This document shows, in pieces, positions 25,101 to 31,661 of a stretch of DNA of 64,000 bases (position 1 is the stretch's first letter; every line of letters begins with the position of its first letter). A program made the position numbers and the translations under genes. Below the pieces are notes generated by a model. It saw nothing but the letters and a program-made list of their open reading frames with translations. It searched no databases and was not told where the DNA came from. This DNA is from Actinernus sp. WN-2022 (taxonomy: Eukaryota; Cnidaria; Anthozoa; Actiniaria; Actinernidae): assembly GCA_030867875.1 (NCBI GenBank), contig JAOWCC010001589.1:81057537-81121536 (forward strand). The letters run 5' to 3'.

Positions 25101-26192
25101 ACGAAGTATAGAGAGAATATGTGATCAGTTCTGTACTGGAGCATCCATCACGTGGTATCATTCTACGCATAGGATTGGTTAGCACCCTTATGAATTATTA
25201 ATGAGGTTGAGACGAATACTTAACCTTTGCAGGCTGGTAAAATCTTGAACATCAAGGTGCTGGCTGTAGGTGAATTGTATCCCAACGGCGTAAGAGAAGT
25301 GTTCTGTGAGATGAACGGCCAGTTGAGGTCTGTGATGGTGCAGGACAAGACTGCTACTAAGGTGAGACGATACTGCGCTGCAAGAAGTGTTTGGAATGTT
25401 AGTATGACGATGGTCTGTTAGGCCTCTTTAGTCAAAATTGGAATGCTTTATAGACCACATTCGTACAATTTCTGTTTCAATAATTTATCCACATCGGCAC
25501 GTGTACAATACAGAAAACATTACCATGTCGACATTAGTGAAATTTGAGTACTGTAGCTTGAAAAGCAATGAAGTAACAGCCCTACGAAATTAGAGATTTG
25601 TTTGAGAAAAAACAACGGAGGCCTTTGTAGCCTCGCTTTCATGTTTTTCTTGCAGTTGAAATACCTGTAAGTGAACAGTAGTTATCCACATTGCTCGGCT
25701 AAAACTGAACACAAGTACTAGTTTTAATGTGATCTTTCGTGTGGTAGCATTAGTTCCCCTCTACAGGTATATCTTCCCAATTATGCAAATTAGGAGGCGG
25801 CCATCTATGAATGCGTCGTGTAGTGCAAAAGAAGCTAGCAAATCAAGAGCATGCTTGGCTAAATTTCTTCATTGTATTATGATCAACCTTAAGTATGCAC
25901 TTCAGCTCCTAACAGACTTACTTTCATCCCTCAGACCCTGACACTCCACCCCAAGGCAGACAAAGCAGTTAAGGGTTCAGTCGGCGCTCCCATGCCGGGG
26001 AAAGTGGTAGGGATCCGCGTCAAGGAGAACGAGGTGGTCAAGAAGGGAATGCCCCTCGTCGTACTCAGCGCAATGAAGATGGAGACCAATGTTAGCGCCC
26101 CGATTGATGGCATGGTGAAGAGAATCTCCGTCTCCCTTAACACAACTATTGACGCAGGAGACTTGCTTGTGGACATTGAACCAGTAGAGTAG
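3949..26192 (+). CDS. PC: Pyruvate carboxylase, 3' 13 exons (5' end outside window)
   Basis: Biotin-dependent mitochondrial enzyme making oxaloacetate from pyruvate, bicarbonate and ATP. Exons: 3949-4111, 4478-4660, 6545-6769, 9234-9480, 10737-10972, 12238-12399, 13459-13708, 15947-16191, 17281-17460, 17983-18079, 22975-23141, 25233-25361, 25935-26192. All have AG acceptors and GT donors. The phases fit throughout and give 846 codons plus TAG. Order of domains: end of biotin carboxylase (residues 1 to about 130 here), carboxyltransferase (about 205-490), PC/OADA conserved and tetramerisation region (about 490-755), and biotinyl carrier domain (about 775-846). Key residues seen: metal ligands Asp in TTFRDAH, Lys at the end of VLCIK, HTH in HVHTHDT, Thr in GGQYTN, and biotinyl-Lys in SAMKMET (codon 26076-26078). 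The full protein should be near 1180 residues, so roughly 330 N-terminal residues are missing to the left. No disabling change was seen. The first bases could be checked only against the reading frame. Confidence 0.97.
4215..4427 (-). mobile_element. tRNA-derived SINE in PC intron
   Basis: Reading the minus strand from 4427: an A-box-like TTAGTGGTTTAGCTCCGG, a B-box GCGGGTTCAAACCCC, then a body with AATAACTGAGTAGAAGGTGC and CTTTGTAATCGAACTG. This tRNA head plus unrelated body is the SINE plan. The acceptor stem is not that of a working tRNA. Confidence 0.65.
4478..4660 (+). CDS. PC: PC exon b: biotin carboxylase end
   Basis: 61 codons in phase 0, from [13 protein letters not shown] to EFRIRGVK. 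Contains [11 protein letters not shown], the counterpart of the YYDSMIGK-type segment of biotin carboxylases. Acceptor TTTCAAG, donor AAG/GTATGT. Confidence 0.95.
4690..4835 (-). repeat. Dispersed repeat with hammerhead-ribozyme-like core
   Basis: Shares GGGAAGATA, GGTATGCTAACCGCCG, GCGAGTAGCA and CCTTCGTCAG blocks with 38345-38520 and 54440-54610. On the minus strand CTGACGA (4826-4820) is preceded by GCT and followed by a stem-like segment, then AAACGTC (4805-4799) and AGC. This order matches a minimal type I hammerhead core with a two-base-pair helix III. The expected G of GAAAC is T here, so this copy is probably inactive. Penelope-like elements are known to carry such motifs. Confidence 0.5.
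4930..5430. mobile_element. Foldback MITE with internal direct repeats, itself split by another MITE
   Basis: Three direct copies of a block containing GACATAAGCATAAGCAACAT, CAGACGCA, ATCGATCATTAGCGG and TTATCTCACAC (about 4940-5180) are related to the palindromic MITE at 16658-16822. The mirror half resumes at about 5350 (GTAGAACAAGTACTGCTAAT, then GTTGCTTGTGCATGCTTATA). The element at 5183-5348 sits between the halves. Confidence 0.6.
5183..5348. mobile_element. 166-bp MITE, TIR CAGGGGTGGATCCAGGGT
   Basis: Ends in CAGGGGTGGATCCAGGGT and its complement ACCCTGGATCCACCCCTG, with inner arms GAGTAGTTTAC. CCTGT stands on both sides (5178-5182, 5349-5353), suggesting a 5-bp target duplication. 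The CAGGG termini are hAT-like, but the usual 8-bp duplication is not seen. Confidence 0.75.
5960..6190. repeat. Repeat with CGTCCACACG inverted and direct units
   Basis: CGTCCACACG occurs at about 5966 and 6022, and its complement CGTGTGGACG near 6118. Between them lie many GAAAACGGA/TTTTCGAA units. It looks like a MITE or a tandemly rearranged repeat. The neighbouring frame near 6213 ([13 protein letters not shown]...) has no recognisable domain. Confidence 0.5.
6545..6769 (+). CDS. PC: PC exon c: end of biotin carboxylase and linker
   Basis: 75 codons in phase 0, from [15 protein letters not shown] through [19 protein letters not shown] to KVPE. This is the BC-to-carboxyltransferase connector, which aligns readily with animal PC. 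Acceptor TTTCAG, donor GAG/GTAAGA. Confidence 0.95.
7024..7471. mobile_element. 448-bp MITE with 31-bp terminal inverted repeats
   Basis: TTTAAGTAATGGTCCGCGCA... at 7024-7054 is the near-perfect inverted match of 7441-7471 (...TGCGCGGACTGTTACTTAAA). The interior is AT-rich and non-coding. Confidence 0.75.
7929..8015. repeat. Short hairpin, GGCGGCCATGTTGGTG arms
   Basis: GGCATGGCGGCCATGTTGGT and CACCAACATGGCCGCCGT form facing arms about 45 bases apart. Confidence 0.5.
8575..9085 (+). mobile_element. LINE 3' end (RT C-terminal remnant)
   Basis: Plus-strand frames encode [26 protein letters not shown], then after a frameshift [13 protein letters not shown] and YDPYFCS plus stop. This is the typical LWNxLPxxxxxxxSxxxFKxxL tail of cnidarian CR1-like RTs. 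An AT-rich UTR and AATAAATATAAT tail follow. It lies in the PC intron between exons c and d. Confidence 0.65.
9234..9480 (+). CDS. PC: PC exon d: start of carboxyltransferase
   Basis: Carries [20 protein letters not shown] and the conserved [18 protein letters not shown] region; the Asp of RDAH is a ligand of the catalytic metal. Ends in a split Gly codon. The donor GTATG is followed at once by the TTAA-flanked transposon at 9490-9946. Confidence 0.96.
9490..9946. mobile_element. TTAA-flanked DNA transposon, copy 1 (457 bp)
   Basis: Begins AGTGCCAGTATGA and ends TCATAGTGGCACT, with TTAA on both sides (9486-9489, 9947-9950). Shares its termini with 12628-13119 and 19376-21758. TTAA duplications plus AGTGCC ends point to a non-autonomous Kolobok or piggyBac relative. 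It starts 9 bases after the splice donor of PC exon d. Confidence 0.75.
10088..10545. repeat. 115-bp tandem repeat, four copies
   Basis: CCCAGGAGGATAACAACC recurs at 10088, 10203, 10318 and 10433, an exact 115-base period. Copies differ at only a few positions. A reverse-complement single copy lies at about 13745-13838 in another PC intron. Confidence 0.9.
10737..10972 (+). CDS. PC: PC exon e: carboxyltransferase barrel
   Basis: Encodes [19 protein letters not shown], then [19 protein letters not shown] (the Arg of LLRGAN binds pyruvate in known structures), then [16 protein letters not shown]. Acceptor CTATAG, donor CAG/GTATTG. Phase 0 at the 3' end. Confidence 0.96.
11372..11547. mobile_element. 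Foldback MITE with 76-bp arms
   Basis: Arms 11372-11447 and 11472-11547 are nearly perfect inverted repeats around a 24-base loop; they contain CGCACAAAGGTTTCAATACG and its complement. Confidence 0.85.
12238..12399 (+). CDS. PC: PC exon f: carboxyltransferase, carbamylated Lys
   Basis: 54 codons from [19 protein letters not shown] to HVLCIK. The last Lys, followed in exon g by DMAG, is the carbamylated metal-bridging lysine of the family. Acceptor TTCCCAG, donor AAG/GTGAAA. Confidence 0.96.
12434..12612. repeat. 21-bp tandem repeat in PC intron
   Basis: Units of the form GTTGAGTTGTTCGTGATGTAT repeat with variation. The period is a multiple of three, so an uninterrupted MYVELFV-like frame appears, but it starts just after the donor of exon f and is intronic. 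Confidence 0.75.
12628..13119. mobile_element. TTAA-flanked DNA transposon, copy 2 (left end missing)
   Basis: The right end TAGTGGCACT/TTAA at 13110-13123 matches the other copies. Internal blocks TTTTCGATATGACGACGGGA and GCCATTACGCGAACC also match 19376-21758. The first about 75 bases of the left terminus are absent. Confidence 0.65.
13459..13708 (+). CDS. PC: PC exon g: carboxyltransferase, metal-binding HTH
   Basis: Starts [14 protein letters not shown] and contains [13 protein letters not shown] (the two metal-ligand histidines), then [15 protein letters not shown]. Ends in a split codon completed by exon h. Acceptor TTTCAG, donor ACAG/GTAATG. Confidence 0.96.
13745..13838. repeat. Inverted single copy of the 115-bp repeat
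   Basis: Reads as the complement of the 10088-10545 unit (CTCGAACTGAACAGTTTCAG, AACGAGGTTAGACT, AACAAAGGTTGTTATCCTCC). Confidence 0.8.
15114..15700. mobile_element. MITE copy carrying an inserted foldback
   Basis: The left end GAGCCCTAGCCAGAAGAT and blocks TTTTAAATCTTGTTGAACC and TTCAGGCGTCAGACATTTGA match the intact copy at 27908-28330. The foldback at 15221-15489 divides it. The right terminus is not clear. Confidence 0.6.
15221..15489. mobile_element. Foldback MITE with 114-bp arms
   Basis: Arms 15221-15334 and 15376-15489 are near-perfect inverted repeats starting AATACTCCAGTTTCGTATTC; the loop is 41 bases. Confidence 0.85.
15712..15897. mobile_element. MITE with TAGGACATTT termini
   Basis: Ends TAGGACATTTTCATTATGGC and ATGATGCAAATGTCCTA, and inner arms CTACAACTACCAGAAT/TTCTGGTAGTTGTA, face each other. 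TA at each tip would suit a Tc1/mariner-type target duplication. It ends about 50 bases before PC exon h. Confidence 0.65.
15947..16191 (+). CDS. PC: PC exon h: end of carboxyltransferase
   Basis: Encodes [36 protein letters not shown] and [15 protein letters not shown]. The Thr of GGQYTN is the catalytic threonine in other PCs. Acceptor TTAAAG, donor AAG/GTATAC. Confidence 0.96.
16192..17280. other. PC intron between exons h and i
   Basis: Besides the MITE at 16658-16822 it contains a segment at about 17000-17100 (ATACAGATTGAGTGGC, GTGCTTTATGGGA) related to repeats at 27340-27530 and 40220-40440. No exon was seen. Confidence 0.7.
16658..16822. mobile_element. 165-bp palindromic MITE, TIR GCCTGGTTCACAC
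   Basis: GCCTGGTTCACACAGCGACA at the left and TGTCGCTAGTGTGAACCAGG(C) at the right, with arms extending through GCAGACGCAGT and ATTAGCG. Related to the rearranged element at 4930-5430. Confidence 0.8.
17281..17460 (+). CDS. PC: PC exon i: conserved carboxylase region
   Basis: 60 codons in phase 0, starting [18 protein letters not shown] and ending [11 protein letters not shown]. Both ends match the PYC/OADA conserved domain that follows the carboxyltransferase barrel. Confidence 0.95.
17983..18079 (+). CDS. PC: PC exon j: linker
   Basis: Short exon of 97 bases encoding VEGRPG-like [14 protein letters not shown] and an acidic helix ending EEYG. The sequence is less conserved, but phases fit exons i and k. 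Confidence 0.9.
18080..19371. other. PC intron j-k, first part
   Basis: Repeat-derived. It has an inverted pair GTCGGCTGGTGGTCCCTTCA/GGGAGAACCAGTCGGC (about 18669 and 18813) around an AACACAATACAAT-rich core, and a second inverted pair ATGCATAAAG/CTTTATGCAT (18851, 19204). A segment at 18430-18490 recurs near 21920-21960. No exon was seen. Confidence 0.6.
19376..21758. mobile_element. TTAA-flanked DNA transposon, copy 3 (2.38 kb)
   Basis: Begins AGTGCCCCTACGATCAAATT and ends AATTTCGTCGTAGTGGCACT, with TTAA at 19372-19375 and 21759-21762. Sub-terminal arms continue (GTGGGCGAGGAATGC at 19545, GCATTCCTCGCCCAC at 21566), so the inverted repeats are about 200 bp. No transposase frame was recognised in the 2-kb interior, which holds a 120-bp foldback at 21021-21140. 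Confidence 0.75.
21021..21140. mobile_element. 120-bp palindromic MITE, GGGCCCGGTTCCTGAAAG ends
   Basis: The left arm GGGCCCGGTTCCTGAAAGCC and right arm GGCTTTCAGGAACCGGGCCC are perfect complements, and the inner arms GATTAGCGCTAATCC and GGATTAGCGGTAATC pair almost fully. Confidence 0.85.
21763..22974. other. PC intron j-k, last part
   Basis: Non-coding; includes the MITE at 22493-22685 and a lysine-rich 63-codon frame at 21963-22154 that I do not consider a gene. Confidence 0.6.
22493..22685. mobile_element. MITE with CGTATGAGTGGGACA termini
   Basis: CGTATGAGTGGGACAAACTA and TAGTGTGTCCCACTCATACG are inverted. The interior is rich in GTACGGTTAGG-type short direct repeats. Confidence 0.7.
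22975..23141 (+). CDS. PC: PC exon k: tetramerisation/allosteric region
   Basis: Encodes [34 protein letters not shown] and EEFQVQLE, matching the DVLSAAMYP region of animal PC. It is followed by the intron that holds the 23-bp minisatellite. Confidence 0.95.
23455..25062. repeat. 23-bp minisatellite, about 70 units, palindromic core
   Basis: The near-invariant core GTATCAGTGATAC (a perfect 13-bp palindrome around a central base) alternates with a 10-base linker. The common linkers are AAGTGTCTCC, AAGTGTCTCG and AACCGTCTCG; AAGTGTCTCA is found at both edges. A shortened unit with ...GATCACGCGTCTCG also recurs. The array sits in the PC intron between exons k and l and spans about 1.6 kb. The period is not a multiple of three. 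Confidence 0.97.
25233..25361 (+). CDS. PC: PC exon l
   Basis: 43 codons: [19 protein letters not shown], then [17 protein letters not shown]. The FELNGQLRS-type strand is typical of PC just before the biotinyl domain. Acceptor TTTGCAG, donor AAG/GTGAGA. Confidence 0.95.
25362..25934. other. PC intron l-m
   Basis: Plain AT-rich intron; I see no repeat family or exon in it. Confidence 0.6.
25935..26192 (+). CDS. PC: PC exon m: biotinyl domain and stop
   Basis: 85 codons plus TAG. Contains [19 protein letters not shown] and [14 protein letters not shown]; the Lys of AMKM is the biotin attachment site, 38 residues from the C-terminus. Acceptor CCCTCAG. Confidence 0.97.
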   Translation, partial: TLTLHPKADKAVKGSVGAPMPGKVVGIRVKENEVVKKGMPLVVLSAMKMETNVSAPIDGMVKRISVSLNTTIDAGDLLVDIEPVE

Positions 26193-26225
26193 ACGTAGCC
26201 TTATAGTAGTTCTCACCAATATTGC

Positions 26226-26231
26226 AATAAA
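26226..26231 (+). terminator. PC polyadenylation signal AATAAA
   Basis: AATAAA lies 34 bases after the PC stop codon. It is the only canonical signal close to the stop, so the 3' UTR is probably very short. Confidence 0.6.
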
Positions 26232-26252
26232 TCACTAAAACCTACCTAAGGA

Positions 26253-26311
26253 GGTATAAAAGGGTGTACTGGGTGTAGACGTTCCTCGTGAACGTCTTCT
26301 AACCACCCAGT
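26253..26311 (+). other. TATA-like motif and imperfect hairpin after PC
   Basis: GGTATAAAAGGG at 26253-26264 is followed by a hairpin. ACTGGGTG (26268-26275) pairs with CACCCAGT-type sequence at 26304-26311, and an inner stem AGACGTTC/GAACGTCT has a five-base loop. Role unknown. Confidence 0.45.
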
Positions 26312-27164
26312 AAGAGTGCACAGTGATGTCCTGTTAGTGGCACTCCTGATGTTGTACTTGTTTTATTTTTCGGACAAGTTTTATTTTTTGTGGTGCGCAG
26401 TTAAGGGCGCACTAAACTTGCCCAAAAATAGATACTCAAAAAAGCCACAAACAGGCTACAACAGCGGTAGAGCTGGCCGTAATAGAAGTAGTATTTATTA
26501 GCTGTGCAGTTGACAAACAGCGCACAGTATCTCACTGCCTGAAGTGGGAACTAGTCCAGGAGGTGCCTGAATATCTCACATTCACTAAATCTGAGTGTAT
26601 CCCATTTGCAGCATAGCTGCGTGTGTGACTGGCAAACAATGGCATGTCTACAGAGTTATATTTTACGAATAAGCTTCCCACAGTCCTTAAAAACGTTTGG
26701 CACTCTCTCAGTATGGTGAATGATTTAATGCCAATAACATGGCAGGTTGTTAGTTACTGCGGTCCGTGATATAAGTGAATTAATGATACCTAAATCAAGT
26801 TATTATATGGCTAGGTATCCAGAACGTCCCGCACGGACCGTAAAATTGAAGCAAAGCTGGTTTTAAATAGAGCGCAGTTATCCGTGAATCATTTTTTAAC
26901 AAATAACACTAATTAACCAATAGAAAACAAAGTATTTATCACTATTTTGAGTGCAAAACTTGTTCACGGATACAATGACTGCCCTCTACTTTTGAACCGT
27001 AAAATAAGCATCGTAGTAAGTTCGTACTGTAAGTTATCTATCCTTGTTTAACCCCATCTTTGTTGCCCGAACTCTTCGCGCTTAGGCCCATAAAGCAGGG
27101 GGAAAAACTCGGTCCATACTCGTTTAATAAGATATATAATCGAGATTATTTCATCACGGGTGTA
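26312..27164. other. Intergenic region after PC
   Basis: Contains a MITE at 26868-26988 whose arms are TAGAGCGCAGTTATCCGTGA and TTCACGGATACAATGACTGC. The rest is AT-rich without recognised genes. Confidence 0.55.
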
Positions 27165-27319
27165 CAGGGGCGTAGCTAACCATTTTCAAGTTGTACGCAC
27201 AAGTGCAGTAGCTACCGGTCATAAGGGCCCCCTCTCGTAAAAAATATAAGGCCAAACAGGAAATTTTCGTCTCAAAGTGTACGCACGTGTGTATATGCGT
27301 ACAGGAAGCTACGCCCCTG
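27165..27319. mobile_element. 155-bp MITE, TIR CAGGGGCGTAGCT
   Basis: CAGGGGCGTAGCTA at the left, AGCTACGCCCCTG at the right, and GTGTA on both sides (27160-27164, 27320-27324). Inner GTACGCAC motifs are also inverted. Similar in style to 5183-5348, including the 5-bp flank. Confidence 0.75.
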
Positions 27320-27339
27320 GTGTATATTTTCATGGTTTG

Positions 27340-27530
27340 TGTAATATATACAGAATGAGTGGCTATGCTTTATCGGATAGGATTTCTAAACGAGCTGAAA
27401 ACGCCGATAAAGACTGACACGATTTCTGTATCAGACTTATCAAAGTTCTACACGTAGAGTCTTGTTTTGAGTTATTTTGGCGATACGACTTATTTTGGCC
27501 GAGAAACTGACAGAAGCAAAAGTTAATATA
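27340..27530. repeat. Dispersed repeat with GCGATACGACTTATTTTGGC
   Basis: Contains ATACAGAATGAGTGGCTATG, CTGTATCAGACTTATCAAA and TTTTGGCGATACGACTTATT. Related copies lie at about 40220-40440 and 57110-57330, with a fragment near 17020. Confidence 0.7.
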
Positions 27531-27907
27531 AATGATACCGTATCTATATCACATTTATCAATATCATTAAACATTCATTTCCTTTGGCTTTGCTTCATGA
27601 ATTATTAATGAGTTGGAGTTGCAAGGATCGTAGTTCCTGAGATTACGTAGTAATTCCCACTGTGCACCGGTAATTTTAACAAAAGGTAATGTTCATTAGA
27701 GGTTTAGCGTCGGTACTAACAATTTAATGTAAACGTTTTTCGATGTAGATATATATACTATTTTAAATAAAATTGTTAACACCGAGAAGACAGGTTGAAT
27801 ATATTAATGGTGGAAGGGAAGGAGAGGGGTAGGGGGTTGCAACTGGCGGGTACGGTGCTTCGCCGAACACGAATCAGCTCATATTCGCTGCCAAGACGTA
27901 TTATTAG

Positions 27908-28330
27908 GGTGCCTATAAGCCCTAGCCAGAAATCATTTATTTGGGCGCAGTAAAGCGTTTAAAATCTTGTTCAACCGTTTTTGGGCGATTTATGGTCTTG
28001 GTATTGCTATAAAATGCATTACAAATCCTTGAATAACGTCGTCTCAACGTCATGCAAATTAGTTGAAAATGAATTGAGTCCACATTGAATTCCTTCATTT
28101 ATACAGTTGTTTTTCAGGTGTCAGACATATATTTACAATTCTAGAGAATGATCTTCAGACATAAAAACAGAGCAAAAGGAACTATATATAGGTTATCCCT
28201 TAAATAACGTCATTGATATTTGATTCCTTAATAAACGAAATTGGAAGACTACAATTATTTTTCCTATTTCGATCATTTTGTTTTCCAGTTTGACTTAAAT
28301 CAAAGATAACTGGCTAGGGCTTATAAGCAC
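27908..28330. mobile_element. MITE with CTTATAAGCCCTAGCCAG-type ends
   Basis: TGCCTATAAGCCCTAGCCAG at the left and CTGGCTAGGGCTTATAAGCA at the right are inverted. The body matches 15114-15700. Confidence 0.75.
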
Positions 28331-29202
28331 TTTAAATATTGAAGCTATTATAACAAGCATTCGTTAAATAATGAGCCCATTTTTAAAATGAAGTCCCGTG
28401 CTGGCTATCTAATATATTGGCTAAGGTGTTCAATACTATCAATATACAGTATACTTACATTAATATTGTCTGGGAGATACGGATTAGGAAATAAGGCATT
28501 ATGGAATAGGGCATTAGGGATTAAGGCATTTAAAAAAAGTTGGACGGCTGTAAACAGGCTAAAAATGGATGTTTTACTCTATATATATCTAATATAATTA
28601 TATAATTAATGTATAATTATAATTAACATATATATAATTCATTTCGGTCTAGGAATACCCTATTCTCTAATGTAATTACTTATTTCCCAGACAACATTTT
28701 TTTGCAATCAATCCCAAAAGATTCAAATGTTAAAGACGGCAGCCAGGAAACAAGATGGCGGCGATGACGTAACGTGCACCCCAGCAAGTAGACTGAGTTT
28801 AAGACTTAGACTTCGTTTACAATCGCTCCTTTATTTACTTACCCTATGTTTACGAGCTCTGCGTTTGTTTTATGAAGGCAAAAGAAAAACTTTTTATTTT
28901 TATTTTGAGAAGCGCGAAGCAACGCGTAAAGTACCGTGATGCATGCCGGTCCCGTAAATGTAACCACTGGTTAAAACTGGTAGAATCCGGAAAACAAAGA
29001 GGAAACCCAAGGAATAACATGGTAGATTTAAGGAAAATAATTGTTGAAGGAAAAGATTAAGAAAACGGAGAAAGAAGACTGGAAAGATATCCGCTGAGCC
29101 GTCGTTTTGAACCCGGTGATCCGCCGGCCCATATCCACAGCGAATTTGGACCCCCGGTAGCCCGGTCCATAGCCGCTAACACTGTTTGGCCCCCTCGCGG
29201 AT
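28331..29202. other. Intergenic, AT-rich with one ATGGCGGCGATGACG segment
   Basis: No recognised gene. A GATGGCGGCGATGACGTAACG stretch near 28754 resembles the start of many animal repeats and promoters; two short frames (28727-28939 and 28872-29060) have no recognisable domain. Confidence 0.4.
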
Positions 29203-29631
29203 TTGGACCTCTCGCCCACCAATCTACGGGTCTCTACAAGAAAACCAAGAACACAAAAAGAAGGAACAAGGAATACAAGCAGTAGACTAAATATGACGAG
29301 ACGGGACTCCTGTGACAAAAAGAAAAGAAGACTGGGGAGAGAAACTTTCTACCACAGGAAGACCGATGATCGACCAGCTCGAGGAGAGCGTCAACGTTGC
29401 CGTTGGTGGTGCAACATTCGCTTTGCCTTGATTTTTTATGAAGATTTATATTTTCTATCAGAATATTCAGCCCTTGAGGGACGTTTGTGCTATAAAGGAT
29501 ATCCCCTGAAATACCAAAGGGCTACCTGTGGAAATACTAAACAAATTGTCGAACACTTTGCATATTTTGACAATAAATGGCCTCTGGATCTCGTGGAAAT
29601 CCAAGAAGGGTACGTATGCGGTGTACGTTAA
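29203..29631 (+). CDS. Unrecognised ORF, 142 codons
   Basis: A frame with a basic first half (many KKRR, RRR) and a more ordinary second half containing ALIFYEDLYFLSEYSALEGR and CGNTKQIVEHFAYFDNKW. I do not recognise a family. A GTACGT donor-like site follows QEG near 29609, and a possible second exon (ALQVNNKNYTAQRTSFFA...) follows an ATTACAG acceptor-like site at 30307, but the simple joining does not keep the frame. It could be a remnant of a mobile element. Confidence 0.2.
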   Translation: MDLSPTNLRVSTRKPRTQKEGTRNTSSRLNMTRRDSCDKKKRRLGRETFYHRKTDDRPARGERQRCRWWCNIRFALIFYEDLYFLSEYSALEGRLCYKGYPLKYQRATCGNTKQIVEHFAYFDNKWPLDLVEIQEGYVCGVR

Positions 29632-29708
29632 TTTATAAGCATACATGCAGTTAGATTAAACGTTAATTATAAAACTTGCAATGTTGCATGTAGTATTAAT
29701 ATTGAGAA

Positions 29709-30121
29709 TCACTCGAAAAGCAAACATTTTAGAACGACAAAATCCCAAATATTGACAGGGGATGGCATGAGAATGGGCCATTCCATTTTTTTTCCAAAAC
29801 CTCCCTATGGAAGACCACTGGAATCCAGGGAGATGGAGGGATGTCCAATGATTGCAAATCCGAAGGGGAGGGGAGGGGGTTCACAATTCTGTGGATTCCA
29901 GTGGGAGACCAGGGATTGAAGGTGAATTTCCAATGGAGAGGGGAATGACAATCATTGAAAATCCAAGGAGGAGGGGGTATTTTTTTCCAATTCCAATAGG
30001 TTGGCCGTGGTAGAAGTTAGAAAATCCCAAGTGAAGGAGGGATTAGTCAAAATTTATCTCCCCCATAGGGGGGTTTTGGAAGAAAAAAAATGGAATGGCC
30101 CAATGTTTGCTTTTCGAGTGA
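29709..30121. mobile_element. Foldback MITE, TCACTCGAAAAGCAAACAT ends
   Basis: TCACTCGAAAAGCAAACAT at the left, ATGTTTGCTTTTCGAGTGA at the right. Inner arms GGGCCATTCCATTTTTTT and AAAAAAATGGAATGGCCC, and TGGAATCCA/TGGATTCCA, also face each other. Confidence 0.8.
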
Positions 30122-30307
30122 CGAGATCATTTTCAAACTTCTTCCTGACCCCAAACAGGGAAAGATGGCTCGATTGCACAAGATTATATTTTTCGTCTCA
30201 GGATATGCATATCAGGCATATTATGCGAATCATGATAATATTAATAATAATTTAATATTTATACTGTGCAAATTAACATGCGCAAATTGATCAAATGCGC
30301 ATTACAG

Positions 30308-30523
30308 GTGAATAATAAGAATTACACTGCCCAACGAACTTCCTTTTTTGCCTCTGCTGCACAGTTACTGGGTGAGAAATGGTCACAGAGCAGCGACAAG
30401 AAAAAAATGGAGTTTATTCTGAACGGCGTTAAAGATTTTGATTTTGATATAAATTGTCGTTTTTTTTGCAAAGTTCAAAGCTTTATTTTATCTACAAATC
30501 GTTTCTCTGTGACTTATGTTTAA
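30308..30523 (+). CDS. Unrecognised ORF after an acceptor-like site
   Basis: VNNKNYTAQRTSFFASAAQL, then GEKWSQSSDKKKMEF and VKDFDFDIN. It could be an exon, but no partner or family was recognised. A GT microsatellite (about 30555) and a 31-base poly-A run (about 30665-30693) follow, which would also fit a retrotransposed 3' end. Confidence 0.2.
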   Translation: MNNKNYTAQRTSFFASAAQLLGEKWSQSSDKKKMEFILNGVKDFDFDINCRFFCKVQSFILSTNRFSVTYV

Positions 30524-30661
30524 TTACTTTATTTTATTATTAATTGTTTTTTTTTTGTGTGTGTGTGTGTCTGTTCGCGTAAAAAAGAATGTACAATATT
30601 TAGTGTGAACCCCCTAGATAAGTCATTTAATTGTACTTTTGGGGTAAACACTTCATTATAT

Positions 30662-30693
<32 letters not shown>

Positions 30694-31283
30694 TAAGAAT
30701 TGATAAGAATTGATAAGTTTTACAATGCTATTGTTATGATGCTGTAATTAGCCTTCTCCACAAGGTAACTCCAAAAAAATCGAAAACTTTGTTTGGGCTT
30801 CCTGTGAATGAGGAGAGAGAAGGGACTGGACTTCCCCTTCCTCTCACTTTCACCACAGGAATCCTGATCACCACAGGAATCCCAATCCACCAAAGTCCCT
30901 TAGTCCCAAGTAAGAGAGAAGAGAGTGGCTTATAATACTGTATGATTCATGGATCATTTAGAAAATTCAGCTAATTAGGGTTAGGGTATTGCAAATCAAT
31001 GGTATCAAGGGAATGAAGGGTATTGGTGCATCAAGGGTATCACAGGAATCAAGGATATCTAATGGATCAAGAGTATCAGTCACAGATTGAAATAAGTATC
31101 TTGCTCCATAACTACCATACATACATTGCTTGGGGAGGCTATTCTGCAATTGCCCTGGAAAGATAACATACACTGCACCTCAAAACTCTGAAAACTTGGA
31201 AAATTATATTATTTTTTGTAATTAATTCTACCAAACATTTGTCTGCATGCTGGTTAATAATTATACGGTGGCCCACAAGGGAC

Positions 31284-31572
31284 ATGCAGCAAACAAAAAT
31301 AAATTGCAGCAAACAAAAATAAATTGCAGCAAACAAAAATAAATTGCAGCAAACAAAAATAGATTGCAGCAAACAAAAATAGATTGCAGCAAACAAAAAT
31401 AAAATGCAGCAAACAAACGAATTGCTGCAAACAAAAATGAATTGCTGCCAACAAAAATAAATTGCTGCAAACAAGAATAAATTGCTGCAAACAAATAACT
31501 TTCTGCAAAGAAACATAATTTGCTGCAAACAAATAACTTGCTGCAAACAAATAACTTGCTGCAAACAAAAAC
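31284..31572. repeat. Subterminal tandem repeats of the transposon, left end
   Basis: About 14 units of around 20 bases (GCAGCAAACAAAAATAAATT) grading into GCTGCAAACAAATAACTT. The right end (about 32925-33065) has fewer units in the opposite orientation. Such arrays usually serve as transposase binding sites. Confidence 0.85.
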
Positions 31573-31661
31573 CTTGAAACGCTGCGCGCGCAGTATTAGG
31601 AGGGGGACTGGGACCCACATGCTGCAGTTTCCCGGGTCAAGATGGCGGTCAGTTGGCGGTA

